This document shows, piece by piece, positions 1-6,936 of a stretch of 9,699 bases of DNA (the stretch's first letter is position 1; each line of letters starts with the position of its first letter). The notes under the pieces are model-generated. The model was given only the letters and a program-made list of their open reading frames with translations. It was not told the origin of the DNA and ran no database searches. The stretch is from Pseudomonadota bacterium (lineage in GTDB: Bacteria > Pseudomonadota > Alphaproteobacteria > Sphingomonadales > SMXR01): the NCBI GenBank assembly GCA_022568115.1, contig JADFFP010000027.1:1-9699 (forward strand), written 5' to 3'. Made by a program: the position numbers and the translations under genes.

Positions 1-414
1 GCAATGGGAGAGATTATCCCGGAAAATTTCCTGGATAAATCCGATCAGGAGTTGAAGGGGTTTGGGTTATCACGGCAAAAAATTGAATATGGACAGGGAT
101 TATCAAAAGCGGTTCTGGACGGATTCAGGCCCAAGGATCTGATAAAAAAGTCCGATCAGGAAGTGCTCGAGGCCATCACCGCATTAAAGGGTTTCGGGCG
201 CTGGTCGGCGGAGATGTTTTTGATGTTCAGCCTCGGCCGCCCAGACATCTGGCCCGCCGGCGACCTGGCGGTTCAGGAGGCGGTCAAAAAACTGAAAGGC
301 CTGAAGGAACGGCCCGGGCAAAAGGAAATGGATATTATCGCCAAACCGTGGCGCCCGCACCGCGCATCGGTAGCGGTTTTCCTGTGGCATTTTTATTCCA
401 ACCCGCCACTGTGA
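1..414 (+). CDS. DNA-3-methyladenine glycosylase, AlkA/HhH-GPD family (3' part)
   Basis: This base-excision-repair enzyme removes alkylated purines such as 3-methyladenine. The frame is already open at base 1, and the visible protein starts in the middle of the family fold, so the 5' end lies outside the window; the ATG at base 4 is probably internal. Numbering from that ATG, the helix-hairpin-helix is LKGFGRWSA (residues 61-69), followed by EMFLMFSLGRPDIWP and the catalytic aspartate D87 in PAGDLAVQ. The C-terminal WRPHRASVAVFLWHFY block is also typical of AlkA-like enzymes. The stop is TGA at 412-414. The next gene begins 21 bases downstream on the same strand, so the two may share a transcript. 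Family assignment is secure; substrate range cannot be told from this fragment. Confidence 0.9.
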   Translation, partial: AMGEIIPENFLDKSDQELKGFGLSRQKIEYGQGLSKAVLDGFRPKDLIKKSDQEVLEAITALKGFGRWSAEMFLMFSLGRPDIWPAGDLAVQEAVKKLKGLKERPGQKEMDIIAKPWRPHRASVAVFLWHFYSNPPL

Positions 415-425
415 ACAATTGTGAT

Positions 426-433
426 AGGAAGGG
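426..433 (+). promoter_or_regulatory. Ribosome binding site that decides the MBL hydrolase start
   Basis: AGGAAGGG lies just upstream of ATG 436, with the AGGA core six bases away. The alternative GTG at 421 would place this site inside the coding region and has no comparable site before it, so the ATG is preferred. Confidence 0.65.
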
Positions 434-435
434 AT

Positions 436-1290
436 ATGGAAAACGTAAAATCATTTTTCGATCCCGCCACCTTCACCATCACCTATGTGGTCTGGGATGG
501 CGGAAAAGCCGCTGTGATTGATTCCATCCTTGATTTTGATCCGGCTTCCGGGGCCACCAGTACGGCGTCAGCCGACCAGGTGATTTCTTTTATAAAAGAT
601 AACGGGTTAGAGCTTCTTTATATCTTCGAAACCCATATCCATGCCGATCACGTCACCGCTTCGCAATACCTCCGCAAGACGCTCGGCGGCCGGATTGGCA
701 TCAGCGAAAATATTAAAAGCGTCCAGCGGGTGTTCGCCAAAATCTTCAACCTCGATGCGGCCGAGGTTCAAAAGGAAGCGGATTTTGACCTTTACCTGAG
801 CGATCGCCAGGAACTTCCGCTGGGCGGCCTGACCATCAGGGCCATCGCCACTCCCGGTCATACCCCGGCCTGCATGACGTTTGTGGTGGGCGCTGCGGCG
901 TTTGTCGGCGATACCATCCTTATGCCGGACAGCGGCACCGCGCGCTGTGATTTTCCGGGCGGCGACGCGGCGACGCTTTATGCCTCGATCCGGAAAATTT
1001 TTAGCCTCCCGGACCAGACCACGCTTTACATGTGCCACGACTATGGCGCGGATGGCAAACGCGATGCCGCCTGGGTGACCACGGTGGCCGAGCAAAAGGC
1101 AGGCAATATTCACATTGGCGGCGGCACCCCCGAGGCCGATTATATCAAAATGCGCCAGACCCGGGATGCCATGCTTTCCATGCCGGAATTAATTCTGCCG
1201 TCGGTCCAGATCAACATGCGCGCCGGCCACTTCCCGAAAGCCGAAGATAACGGTCTTTCTTACCTGAAACTGCCCTTGAACGCCTTTTAG
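436..1290 (+). CDS. MBL-fold hydrolase, persulfide dioxygenase/BLH type
   Basis: A 284-residue metallo-beta-lactamase-fold protein of the ETHE1/BLH group. Members oxidise glutathione persulfide or related sulfane sulfur to sulfite using one non-haem iron. The THIHADH motif is at residues 66-72, GH at 141-142, the VGDT aspartate at 159 and the CHDYG histidine at 201. By family analogy H67, H142 and D159 would bind iron. The C-terminal stretch from about residue 215 (TVAEQKAGNIH, LPSVQINMRAGHFP, LKLPLNAF) is characteristic of the ~285-residue bacterial branch. An in-frame GTG exists at 421, but ATG 436 is preceded by AGGAAGGG at 426-433 and gives the usual N-terminus (MENVKSFFD). No BigR-type regulator or rhodanese domain is present. 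Its TAG stop overlaps the lutC stop on the other strand by a few bases. Persulfide as substrate is inferred from family. Confidence 0.88.
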   Translation: MENVKSFFDPATFTITYVVWDGGKAAVIDSILDFDPASGATSTASADQVISFIKDNGLELLYIFETHIHADHVTASQYLRKTLGGRIGISENIKSVQRVFAKIFNLDAAEVQKEADFDLYLSDRQELPLGGLTIRAIATPGHTPACMTFVVGAAAFVGDTILMPDSGTARCDFPGGDAATLYASIRKIFSLPDQTTLYMCHDYGADGKRDAAWVTTVAEQKAGNIHIGGGTPEADYIKMRQTRDAMLSMPELILPSVQINMRAGHFPKAEDNGLSYLKLPLNAF

Positions 1291-1802
1291 GATTTTACCA
1301 TAACCACATGCAGCTCACGCGGCCCATGAGCGCCGAGAAACAGGGTTTGCTCGATGTCGCCGGTGCGCGACGGGCCTGTGACCATATTGATGGTGGCGGG
1401 AAACGGCTGCTTTTCCCTGAGGATGGCCCAAACCTCCTCGGAGGTATCAACCAACTCACTCTCGCGGACAATGGCGATGCTGTATTCAGGAATGAAATTG
1501 AGCGACGGCGGGTTGGATTTTCCCGAGGCGAAAACCAATGTGCCGGTCTCGGCAATTCCCGCCATTGCCCGTGAGATTCCCAGAACATCCTCGATCCCCG
1601 CCGGACGGTGCTCAACTTCCAGCCCTTTCCAGTTGATATCTTTCAGGTCGGAGGCCGCAGCGACGACTGCTTTTGGTTCCAGCCCTAATTGCTCGGCCAG
1701 CCGCCGCACCAAGGCCGGCACTTTTTCAAGCGAAGCTACCTGGTGTACCTTCCCGAGTTGATTCTTGACGTTCCAGGCGAAGGTCTCAGCACGTGTTTTC
1801 AT
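1287..1802 (-). CDS. lutC: LutC, LUD-domain subunit of lactate utilisation complex
   Basis: Third gene of the lutABC operon, encoding a cytoplasmic subunit of the Fe-S complex that oxidises L-lactate to pyruvate. The 171-residue protein carries the LUD/YkgG signatures AETGTLVFASG (84-94) and GPSRTGDIEQTLFLGAHGP (143-161). The ATG overlaps the lutB stop as ATGA (1799-1802), which fixes the start and indicates translational coupling. It is shorter than the well-known LutC/YkgG proteins (about 230-240 residues). The missing part is the N-terminal linker ahead of the LUD domain, and the domain itself looks intact, so this is probably a compact natural variant and not a broken gene. The TAA stop overlaps the stop of the convergent MBL hydrolase gene. 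Confidence 0.88.
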   Translation of the reverse strand: MKTRAETFAWNVKNQLGKVHQVASLEKVPALVRRLAEQLGLEPKAVVAAASDLKDINWKGLEVEHRPAGIEDVLGISRAMAGIAETGTLVFASGKSNPPSLNFIPEYSIAIVRESELVDTSEEVWAILREKQPFPATINMVTGPSRTGDIEQTLFLGAHGPRELHVVMVKS

Positions 1803-3196
1803 CGCTTCCTCCCCCTGACAAAACGCCCCCCTTCGGGCGCATCAAGCACCCGGTCCTTCATCCACCCATTGGCAAAAGGAAGGGATTTCAAAACGCCTTT
1901 TTTGCCCGCCAGCGCCCTGAGGATTGGAATCCCGGCTCCCGCCGCCAGGTTATAGAGGAACGGGTTGGCGGCGATTGCCGCCCACAACCATAAGGCCAGC
2001 CGCGCGCCGAGGCCTGGAATACGTTCCTGAAAGGCCCGGGTGCGCCAGTCGCGCATGATTTTTGTCAATGGAATTTTGACCGGACACACCTCTTCACAGG
2101 CTCCGCAGAAGGTCGAGGCCTGGTAATTATGATACATCGTTCCAAAGCCGTTCAGCACCGGGTTCAACACCGCCCCGATCGGCCCGGGATAAACCCAGCC
2201 GTAGGTGTGGCCGCCGACCGACATATAGACCGGGCAGACGTTCATACACGCGCCGCATTTGATGCAGCGAAGCAGCGCCTGCTGCTCGGTGCCCAAAAGT
2301 TTGCTGCGCCCGCCATCTACGATCACGACATGAAAGCTGGTCGGCCCTTCGCTCTCGCCCGGCCCCCGCGGCCCGCTGACCAGGGTGGTGTAAGAGGTCA
2401 TCTCCTGGCCCGAGGCAGAACGGGCCAACAGCCTCAGGAATACCGATAAATCATCAAGCGTCGGGATCACCTTTTCCATGCTGGTGACGACGATATGGGT
2501 TTTGGGCAGAATGCGGCACAGATCCGCATTCCCCTCGTTGGTGACAATCACCGCCGTGCCGGTCTCGGCGATCAGGAAATTGGCTCCGGTTATACCGACC
2601 TCCGAGGCGAAGTATTGTTCGCGCAGAACCTCCCGCGCCTCGCGCACCAGCTGCTCGCCGGTTTCCCGCTTGCGCCTGGTTTTGTGGTGAGCCTTGAAAA
2701 GCTTGGCCACTTCTTCCTTGGTTTTATGCAGCGCCGGGCCGACAATATGGCTGGGCCGTTCCCCCGCCAGCTGGACGATATATTCGCCAAGATCGGTCTC
2801 AAGAACCTCCATCCCGGCAGCCTCAAGGGCGTCATTGAGGGCCAGCTCCTCGGTCACCATCGATTTTGATTTAGTGATTTTTTTGGCCTCCACCTGACGG
2901 CAAATCTCCACCACGGTTTTACGGGCGTCCTCTGCGGTCTCGCAGATGTGAACAGTGCCACCATTAGCTTCGACCTTTTCCCGGTACTGGTTGGTCAGTT
3001 GCTCCAGGTTTTTGAGTGAAAAGTCCTTGATCCTCGCGGCTTTGGTGCGCACCTTCTCAAAGTCGGGCAGGGACTGCATCGCCCGCGCCCGCAGCAGTGG
3101 ATATCCCGTCTGGAACTTGCCCAGCGCCTGTTGCAGGGTGGCGGACCCCAGGGCTTCGTGGGCGCCCTTTTCAAAATCCAGCGGGGTTTTGCTCAT
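1799..3196 (-). CDS. lutB: LutB, iron-sulfur lactate utilisation protein
   Basis: Electron-transfer subunit of the LutABC L-lactate oxidising complex (E. coli YkgF homologue), 465 residues. An N-terminal LUD-like domain (about 60-300, with IAETGTAVIVTNEGNADL at 209-226) is followed by a ferredoxin-like module: C311, C314, C317 and C321 in CIKCGACMNVCP, and C364, C367 and C371 in CGACEEVCPVKIPL. A hydrophobic C-terminal stretch (about 396-430, LALWLWAAIAANPF) is normal for the family. The frame is open to 3241, but ATG 3196 is chosen because it overlaps the lutA stop as ATGA, is preceded by a strong GGAGGAAGAGG site, and yields the family's usual N-terminus. The extra upstream residues would be translated out of lutA coding sequence. 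Length agrees with the family. Confidence 0.93.
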   Translation of the reverse strand: MSKTPLDFEKGAHEALGSATLQQALGKFQTGYPLLRARAMQSLPDFEKVRTKAARIKDFSLKNLEQLTNQYREKVEANGGTVHICETAEDARKTVVEICRQVEAKKITKSKSMVTEELALNDALEAAGMEVLETDLGEYIVQLAGERPSHIVGPALHKTKEEVAKLFKAHHKTRRKRETGEQLVREAREVLREQYFASEVGITGANFLIAETGTAVIVTNEGNADLCRILPKTHIVVTSMEKVIPTLDDLSVFLRLLARSASGQEMTSYTTLVSGPRGPGESEGPTSFHVVIVDGGRSKLLGTEQQALLRCIKCGACMNVCPVYMSVGGHTYGWVYPGPIGAVLNPVLNGFGTMYHNYQASTFCGACEEVCPVKIPLTKIMRDWRTRAFQERIPGLGARLALWLWAAIAANPFLYNLAAGAGIPILRALAGKKGVLKSLPFANGWMKDRVLDAPEGGRFVRGRKR

Positions 3197-3939
3197 GCCT
3201 CTTCCTCCGCCAAAATTTCCGCGATGTGCCGGACTTCGCAAGCAGAGCCTTCGGCTTTCAGCTTGCCGGAAAGGTTCAAAAGGCAGCCAAGATCGGCGCC
3301 GGTCAGGATTTCCGGCTCCAAGGCCGTGATGGCGGCGGTTTTCTTGCCCGCCATGTGGGAGGAAACTTCACCGTATTTAACGGAGAAAAGACCGCCGAAG
3401 CCGCAGCACCGGTCTTCGCCAGTGAGCGCCTGAAGGTCATATTTTCCCTGCGCCTCCAGTAGCAGCCGTGGTTCCTTGTAAATCCTTAAGCTCCGCTGAC
3501 ACGAACAGGAATCGTGATAGACCAGTTTCCTTTTTGCCCCTTTTTCCCTGGCCGGTTTCCACCTGGCGATCCTGACCAGGAATTCCGTCAACTCATAGGT
3601 TTTGCCGGAAAGGACTTGAGCCGTCTTTTGCACATCCAGATCGCCGCCAAAGAGGGCGGGGTAGTGGTTTTTGATCATGTCCGCGCACGAACCGGAAGGC
3701 ACCACCACATAATCAAATGGCGCCAGAAGCATAATATGACGGCGCGCCAGTTTCCGGGCGCCTTTTTGATCCCCGCTGTTGTAATTGACCTGGCCGCAAC
3801 AGGTCTGGCCGCTCGGAACCGCGACCTTAAATCCGGCTTTTATCAGCAGGCGTTCAGCCGCCCGGGCGACCGCTGGACGCCACAAATCCACCAGGCAGGT
3901 GGCGAACAAAGCCACCGATTTACCTTTATTTACCGCCAT
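3193..3939 (-). CDS. lutA: LutA, CCG-domain lactate utilisation protein
   Basis: First gene of the lut operon, encoding a 248-residue cytoplasmic protein with two cysteine-rich CCG domains (E. coli YkgE homologue). The first holds C15 (ATCLVD), C47-C48 (TCCGQ) and C85 (SGSC). The second holds C145 (HDSCSCQRSL), C178-C179 (CCGFGG) and C219. CCG domains bind unusual Fe-S clusters in heterodisulfide reductase-like electron transfer. The second motif reads HDSCSCQR where HDSCH is more usual, a small variation near a ligand. An in-frame TTG at 3978 would add 13 residues. ATG 3939 is preferred because it is a stronger start codon, has AAGGGG ten bases upstream, and gives the usual short lead before the first cysteine motif. 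No LutR regulator or lactate permease is visible nearby. Confidence 0.92.
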   Translation of the reverse strand: MAVNKGKSVALFATCLVDLWRPAVARAAERLLIKAGFKVAVPSGQTCCGQVNYNSGDQKGARKLARRHIMLLAPFDYVVVPSGSCADMIKNHYPALFGGDLDVQKTAQVLSGKTYELTEFLVRIARWKPAREKGAKRKLVYHDSCSCQRSLRIYKEPRLLLEAQGKYDLQALTGEDRCCGFGGLFSVKYGEVSSHMAGKKTAAITALEPEILTGADLGCLLNLSGKLKAEGSACEVRHIAEILAEEEA

Positions 3940-3991
3940 GGCGCCAAAACCCCTTGATAAATATTTTTTCGCGGGCAAGTTTATGACCTAA

Positions 3992-4019
3992 AGTATGGCA
4001 TTAAAAGCCATCTTTACAA
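3992..4019 (-). promoter_or_regulatory. Possible lutABC promoter with embedded inverted repeat
   Basis: Read on the minus strand, TTGTAA (4019-4014) and CATACT (3997-3992) are separated by 16 bases and would place a transcript start about 45 bases before lutA. Each hexamer matches the sigma70 consensus at four of six positions, so the promoter call is weak. An inverted repeat, ATGGC-7-GCCAT (3995-4011), fills almost the whole spacer, where a repressor operator would be expected. lut operons are usually controlled by GntR-type regulators, but this repeat does not match a specific operator that I can name. Confidence 0.3.
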
Positions 4020-4037
4020 AATAATCGCGGAGGCGGC

Positions 4038-5498
4038 GTGAACTTTATCAAAACCATTCTGGAATTTTATTGGCTGATCCTGATTGTCCTGTCCCTGGTC
4101 ATTTCCTTTTTGGCCTTCAGCCACATTGTCGCCACCAAACGCGATGTCCGGGCGGCGATCGGCTGGTCCGGAGTGGTCTGGCTGGCGCCCTATTTCGGCG
4201 CATTGTTTTACCTGTTATTCGGGGTCAACCGGATTGAAAGAAAGGCCGCCAGGATTCGGGCCGGCAAAGCCAAAACCGCCTCAGCCGGAAAAAGGGGGAA
4301 AACCAGCACAGCGCTTTCCTCAACCTTCCTCAAATGGCCTGAAATCAGATCCCACATCAGGTTGATGGACGCCATCAATGACTTCCCGTTGGTTCCCGGG
4401 AACACCCTGGACTTCCTGTTGAACGGGGAACAGGCCTTCTCCGCCATGCTCAAGGCGATAGCGGGCGCCAAAAAATCAATCGGCCTGCAAACCTTTATCT
4501 TTGATTATGACGAGGCCGGGAAAATGTTCGCCGATACGCTGGAGGCGGCGGTGAAGCGGGGGGTTGAGGTCCGGGTGCTGGTGGATACCGTTGGCGCCCT
4601 CTATTACCGGCCTTCCATTATCAAGGTTTTGAAAAAACGGGGAGTTCCGGTCGCCCGCTTTAACAGGAGCCTGTCCCCCTGGCGCATGGCTTACCTCAAC
4701 TTAAGAAACCACCGCAAAATCCTGATTGTTGACGGCAAGCTGGCTTTTACCGGCGGAATGAATATCCGCCAGGGCAATTTTCAGCATGGCGACCAGAAAA
4801 AGGTGATCAGAGACCTGCACTTCCAGTTGAGCGGCCCTATTACCACCCAGCTTGCCGAGGTGTTTGTCACGGATTGGGCCTTTGCCACGGACGAAATACT
4901 GGATGAAAAAACCTGGCTGCCAAAAATCCCGGTAGAGCGCAACCAGGGCAATGCTTATGCCCGGGGCATTGCTGATGGTCCTGACGAGGATGCCAAGAAA
5001 ACCCGCTGGGCGGTTTTCAGCGCGCTCGGCATGGCGCAAAAATCAGTTACCATCATGACCCCATATTTTCTGCCCGACCGGGTGCTGGTCTCGGCTCTGA
5101 ACCATGCCGCGCTCAGAGGGGTCAAGGTGGATATCCTGCTGCCGGAGAAGAATAATCTAAAATATGTCCAGTGGGCGTCCAAGGCGCAATACGGGCAGGT
5201 TTTGGAAGGGGGGTGCAATATTTATCATTCTCCTCCGCCATTTGACCACGGCAAAATCCTGATTGTTGATGACCGCTGGCTGTTGTTGGGATCGACCAAC
5301 TGGGATCCCCGGAGTTTTCGCCTGAATTTCGAATTTAACGTTGAGGTTTTCGACCCCGCCCTGGCTGGGCGCCTGACAAGGATGGTCAAGAAAAGGATAG
5401 AAAAATCAGAGCATATTACGCTTGAAAAAATCAAGGCGATGCCTCGGATAAAGCGCGCCGCCTACGGCTGGTTTTGGCTGTTTAGTCCCTATCTTTAG
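4038..5498 (+). CDS. cls: Cardiolipin synthase, two-HKD phospholipase D family
   Basis: Inner-membrane enzyme that joins two phosphatidylglycerol molecules into cardiolipin plus glycerol. The 486-residue length matches bacterial ClsA. Two N-terminal hydrophobic segments (about 8-31 and 40-62) form the membrane anchor, including the typical RDVRAAIGWSGVVWLAP loop. They are followed by two PLD catalytic motifs: H225/K227/D232 in NHRKILIVDG and H404/K406/D411 in DHGKILIVDD, the latter followed by GSTNWDPRSF. The start is GTG 4038, with GGAGG at 4029-4033 only four bases away. The gene is divergent from lutA across a 98-base gap and ends before the tad cluster. Both active-site halves are intact, so the gene should be functional. 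Confidence 0.93.
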   Translation: MNFIKTILEFYWLILIVLSLVISFLAFSHIVATKRDVRAAIGWSGVVWLAPYFGALFYLLFGVNRIERKAARIRAGKAKTASAGKRGKTSTALSSTFLKWPEIRSHIRLMDAINDFPLVPGNTLDFLLNGEQAFSAMLKAIAGAKKSIGLQTFIFDYDEAGKMFADTLEAAVKRGVEVRVLVDTVGALYYRPSIIKVLKKRGVPVARFNRSLSPWRMAYLNLRNHRKILIVDGKLAFTGGMNIRQGNFQHGDQKKVIRDLHFQLSGPITTQLAEVFVTDWAFATDEILDEKTWLPKIPVERNQGNAYARGIADGPDEDAKKTRWAVFSALGMAQKSVTIMTPYFLPDRVLVSALNHAALRGVKVDILLPEKNNLKYVQWASKAQYGQVLEGGCNIYHSPPPFDHGKILIVDDRWLLLGSTNWDPRSFRLNFEFNVEVFDPALAGRLTRMVKKRIEKSEHITLEKIKAMPRIKRAAYGWFWLFSPYL

Positions 5499-5517
5499 GG
5501 GAAAATGGAATATTATT

Positions 5518-5546
5518 TTGAAATTTTGCCCTGTTTCAGGCATAAT
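5518..5546 (+). promoter_or_regulatory. Predicted sigma70-type promoter of the tad cluster
   Basis: TTGAAA (5518-5523) and CATAAT (5541-5546) are separated by exactly 17 bases, and each matches consensus at five of six positions. The predicted transcript start near 5553 would give a leader of about 110 bases before the TadG-like gene. The half-site array at 5578-5604 would then lie just downstream of the start, a position that suits repression or roadblocking, unless a second promoter lies between the array and the gene. Confidence 0.5.
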
Positions 5547-5577
5547 ACCCTTCAATATCTGGTTTTTCCCGGACCTG

Positions 5578-5604
5578 TTAACCATTTGTTAGAAGTTATT
5601 TAAC
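5578..5604 (+). promoter_or_regulatory. CtrA-like binding array (TTAA-N7-TTAG-N7-TTAAC)
   Basis: Three TTAR half-sites sit at 5578, 5589 and 5600, exactly 11 bases apart. The first unit also reads TTAACCAT, the other described form of the CtrA recognition sequence. The alphaproteobacterial cell-cycle regulator CtrA recognises TTAA-N7-TTAA and is known to control the Flp/Tad pilus locus in Caulobacter. Position directly before the tad genes makes the match meaningful. One half-site deviates (TTAG), and whether CtrA exists in this organism is inferred. Confidence 0.5.
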
Positions 5605-5662
5605 TTGTTTTACTTATCCTTAAGCGCGAGGAATTGTTGCTAATAACATACGGGTGATTGAA

Positions 5663-6931
5663 ATGATTGGATTTTTCAGGAAGTTCGTGAAGCGGCAGGA
5701 CGGGGCTGTCCTTGCCTATACCGCCATTTTATTGCCGGTTTTTATCGGCTTTATTGCGCTTGGGTTTGACATTGCCTCGTGGCATATCGACAAGCGCCGT
5801 ACCCAGACCATGGCGGATTCTGCCGCGGTTGCAGGAGCACTAGCGCATTTCCGAAACGGCGAAGAAGAAAGCGGCGACCCGGACAATTGCTCGTCCGGCC
5901 CAAGCATTTTTAATGCTGCAAAAGAAGCCGCTGAGAGAAACAATTTCGATACTGGCCTCGGCCAAACCCTGACCATTAATTGTCCACCCTTAAGTGGCGC
6001 TGAGATTGGGAATGAAATGGCCGTAGAAGCGATTGTCACCACCCCGCTGCCGCTGATTCTGTCCGCGCTTCTGACTACTTCCGATAAAACCGCCGCTTCC
6101 CGGGCGGTCGCCACCGCCGGGATTGGCGAAGGCTGCCTTTATGCCCTCAACCCGAGTGAATCAGGCGCCATAACCGTGGCCGGCACGGCGGATGTTATCT
6201 TGGGTTGCGGAGTTATCGCCAATTCCAGTGATTCCAACGCAATCACGATAAATGGCGCGGCCTGCCTGACCGCCACCACGATTTCTGCCGCCGGCGGGGT
6301 ATCGGGAGACTGTGTCTCCCCCGTTCCGGTGGTCAAGGTGTCCCAGGCGGATCCTTTGGGTGCATTGCCGGAGCCCGAGGTTTCCGGCTGCGATTTTAAT
6401 AGCAGAACACAGATCAGCGGCCACAATGATGCAACCTTATCGCCCGGGGTTTATTGCAACGACATCAATATTACGACAAATGGCACGGTGACATTTGAAC
6501 CGGGGATTTATATCCTGGACAGCGCCGGGCTTAACATTGGCGCCCAGGCCACCGTTGTCGGCGACAATGTCATGTTCTATATGGTGAACACCAGCAATGC
6601 CAACAACTTTGATATTTCAGGCGGCGCCGATGTTACTTTTACTGCCCCTGACAGCGGTATGTATCAGGGGATATTTTTCTTTGAATCAAGAAATGATAGT
6701 GGCGCCAATCATGGCTTTTCCGGCGGCTCCTCTATGGATATTAATGGCATTATATATGCCCCCAACGGAGATATTTCCTATACCGGCGGAAGTTCTTCTG
6801 TGGATGCCAACACCTTTATTATTGCCGATACCATAACATTTACCGGGAACAGTTTCATGTCCAATCTCGACCCGGAGGGCAATCTGATAACTTTTAACCC
6901 GTTCCTGATCAAATCGAGACTGGTGGAATAA
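5663..6931 (+). CDS. TadG-like Tad pilus protein with beta-rich C-terminal region
   Basis: A 422-residue envelope protein of the Flp/Tad pilus system. Residues 11-62 are the TadG-like N-terminal module: short basic lead, one membrane helix (about 15-38, AVLAYTAILLPVFIGFIALG), then the FDIASWHIDKRRTQTMADSAAVAGAL signature. Residues about 155-400 contain no von Willebrand A domain. They show repeated short beta-strand units rich in Gly, Asn, Ser and Thr (for example LSPGVYC, VTFEPGIYIL, ITFTGNSFM) and six cysteines (158, 182, 201, 217, 243, 265), suggesting a disulfide-stabilised beta-helix exported to the cell surface. An in-frame GTG at 5654 would add three residues. ATG 5663 is preferred weakly, as neither start has a strong ribosome site. 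It is followed by a TadE-like gene five bases beyond the stop. The pilus role is inferred from family and neighbours. Confidence 0.82.
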   Translation: MIGFFRKFVKRQDGAVLAYTAILLPVFIGFIALGFDIASWHIDKRRTQTMADSAAVAGALAHFRNGEEESGDPDNCSSGPSIFNAAKEAAERNNFDTGLGQTLTINCPPLSGAEIGNEMAVEAIVTTPLPLILSALLTTSDKTAASRAVATAGIGEGCLYALNPSESGAITVAGTADVILGCGVIANSSDSNAITINGAACLTATTISAAGGVSGDCVSPVPVVKVSQADPLGALPEPEVSGCDFNSRTQISGHNDATLSPGVYCNDINITTNGTVTFEPGIYILDSAGLNIGAQATVVGDNVMFYMVNTSNANNFDISGGADVTFTAPDSGMYQGIFFFESRNDSGANHGFSGGSSMDINGIIYAPNGDISYTGGSSSVDANTFIIADTITFTGNSFMSNLDPEGNLITFNPFLIKSRLVE

Positions 6932-6936
6932 GCATT

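Larger units (their letters stand above)
5499..5662 (+). other. Regulatory gap between cls and the tad cluster
   Basis: This 164-base, AT-rich stretch holds no credible ORF. It contains a sigma70-like promoter (5518-5546) and a phased array of TTAA-type half-sites (5578-5604), described separately. No hairpin followed by a T-run is evident after cls, so some cls transcripts could read through into the tad genes. Confidence 0.6.

Noticed and set aside
607..1113. Minus-strand open frame (168 codons) inside the MBL hydrolase gene
   Set aside because: It is antisense to a gene with all catalytic motifs and shows no recognisable motif of its own.
2129..2869. Several plus-strand open frames opposite lutB
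   Set aside because: The minus strand encodes clear LutB signatures over the same bases; the plus-strand products are compositionally shadow-like.
3940..3978. TTG start at 3978 for lutA
   Set aside because: TTG is a weak start and would extend the protein beyond the usual family N-terminus; the ATG at 3939 has a better-supported context.
5528..5541. Short inverted repeat (CCTG-TTT-CAGG) after cls considered as a terminator
   Set aside because: The stem is only four base pairs, no T-run follows, and it falls within the spacer of a well-formed promoter.
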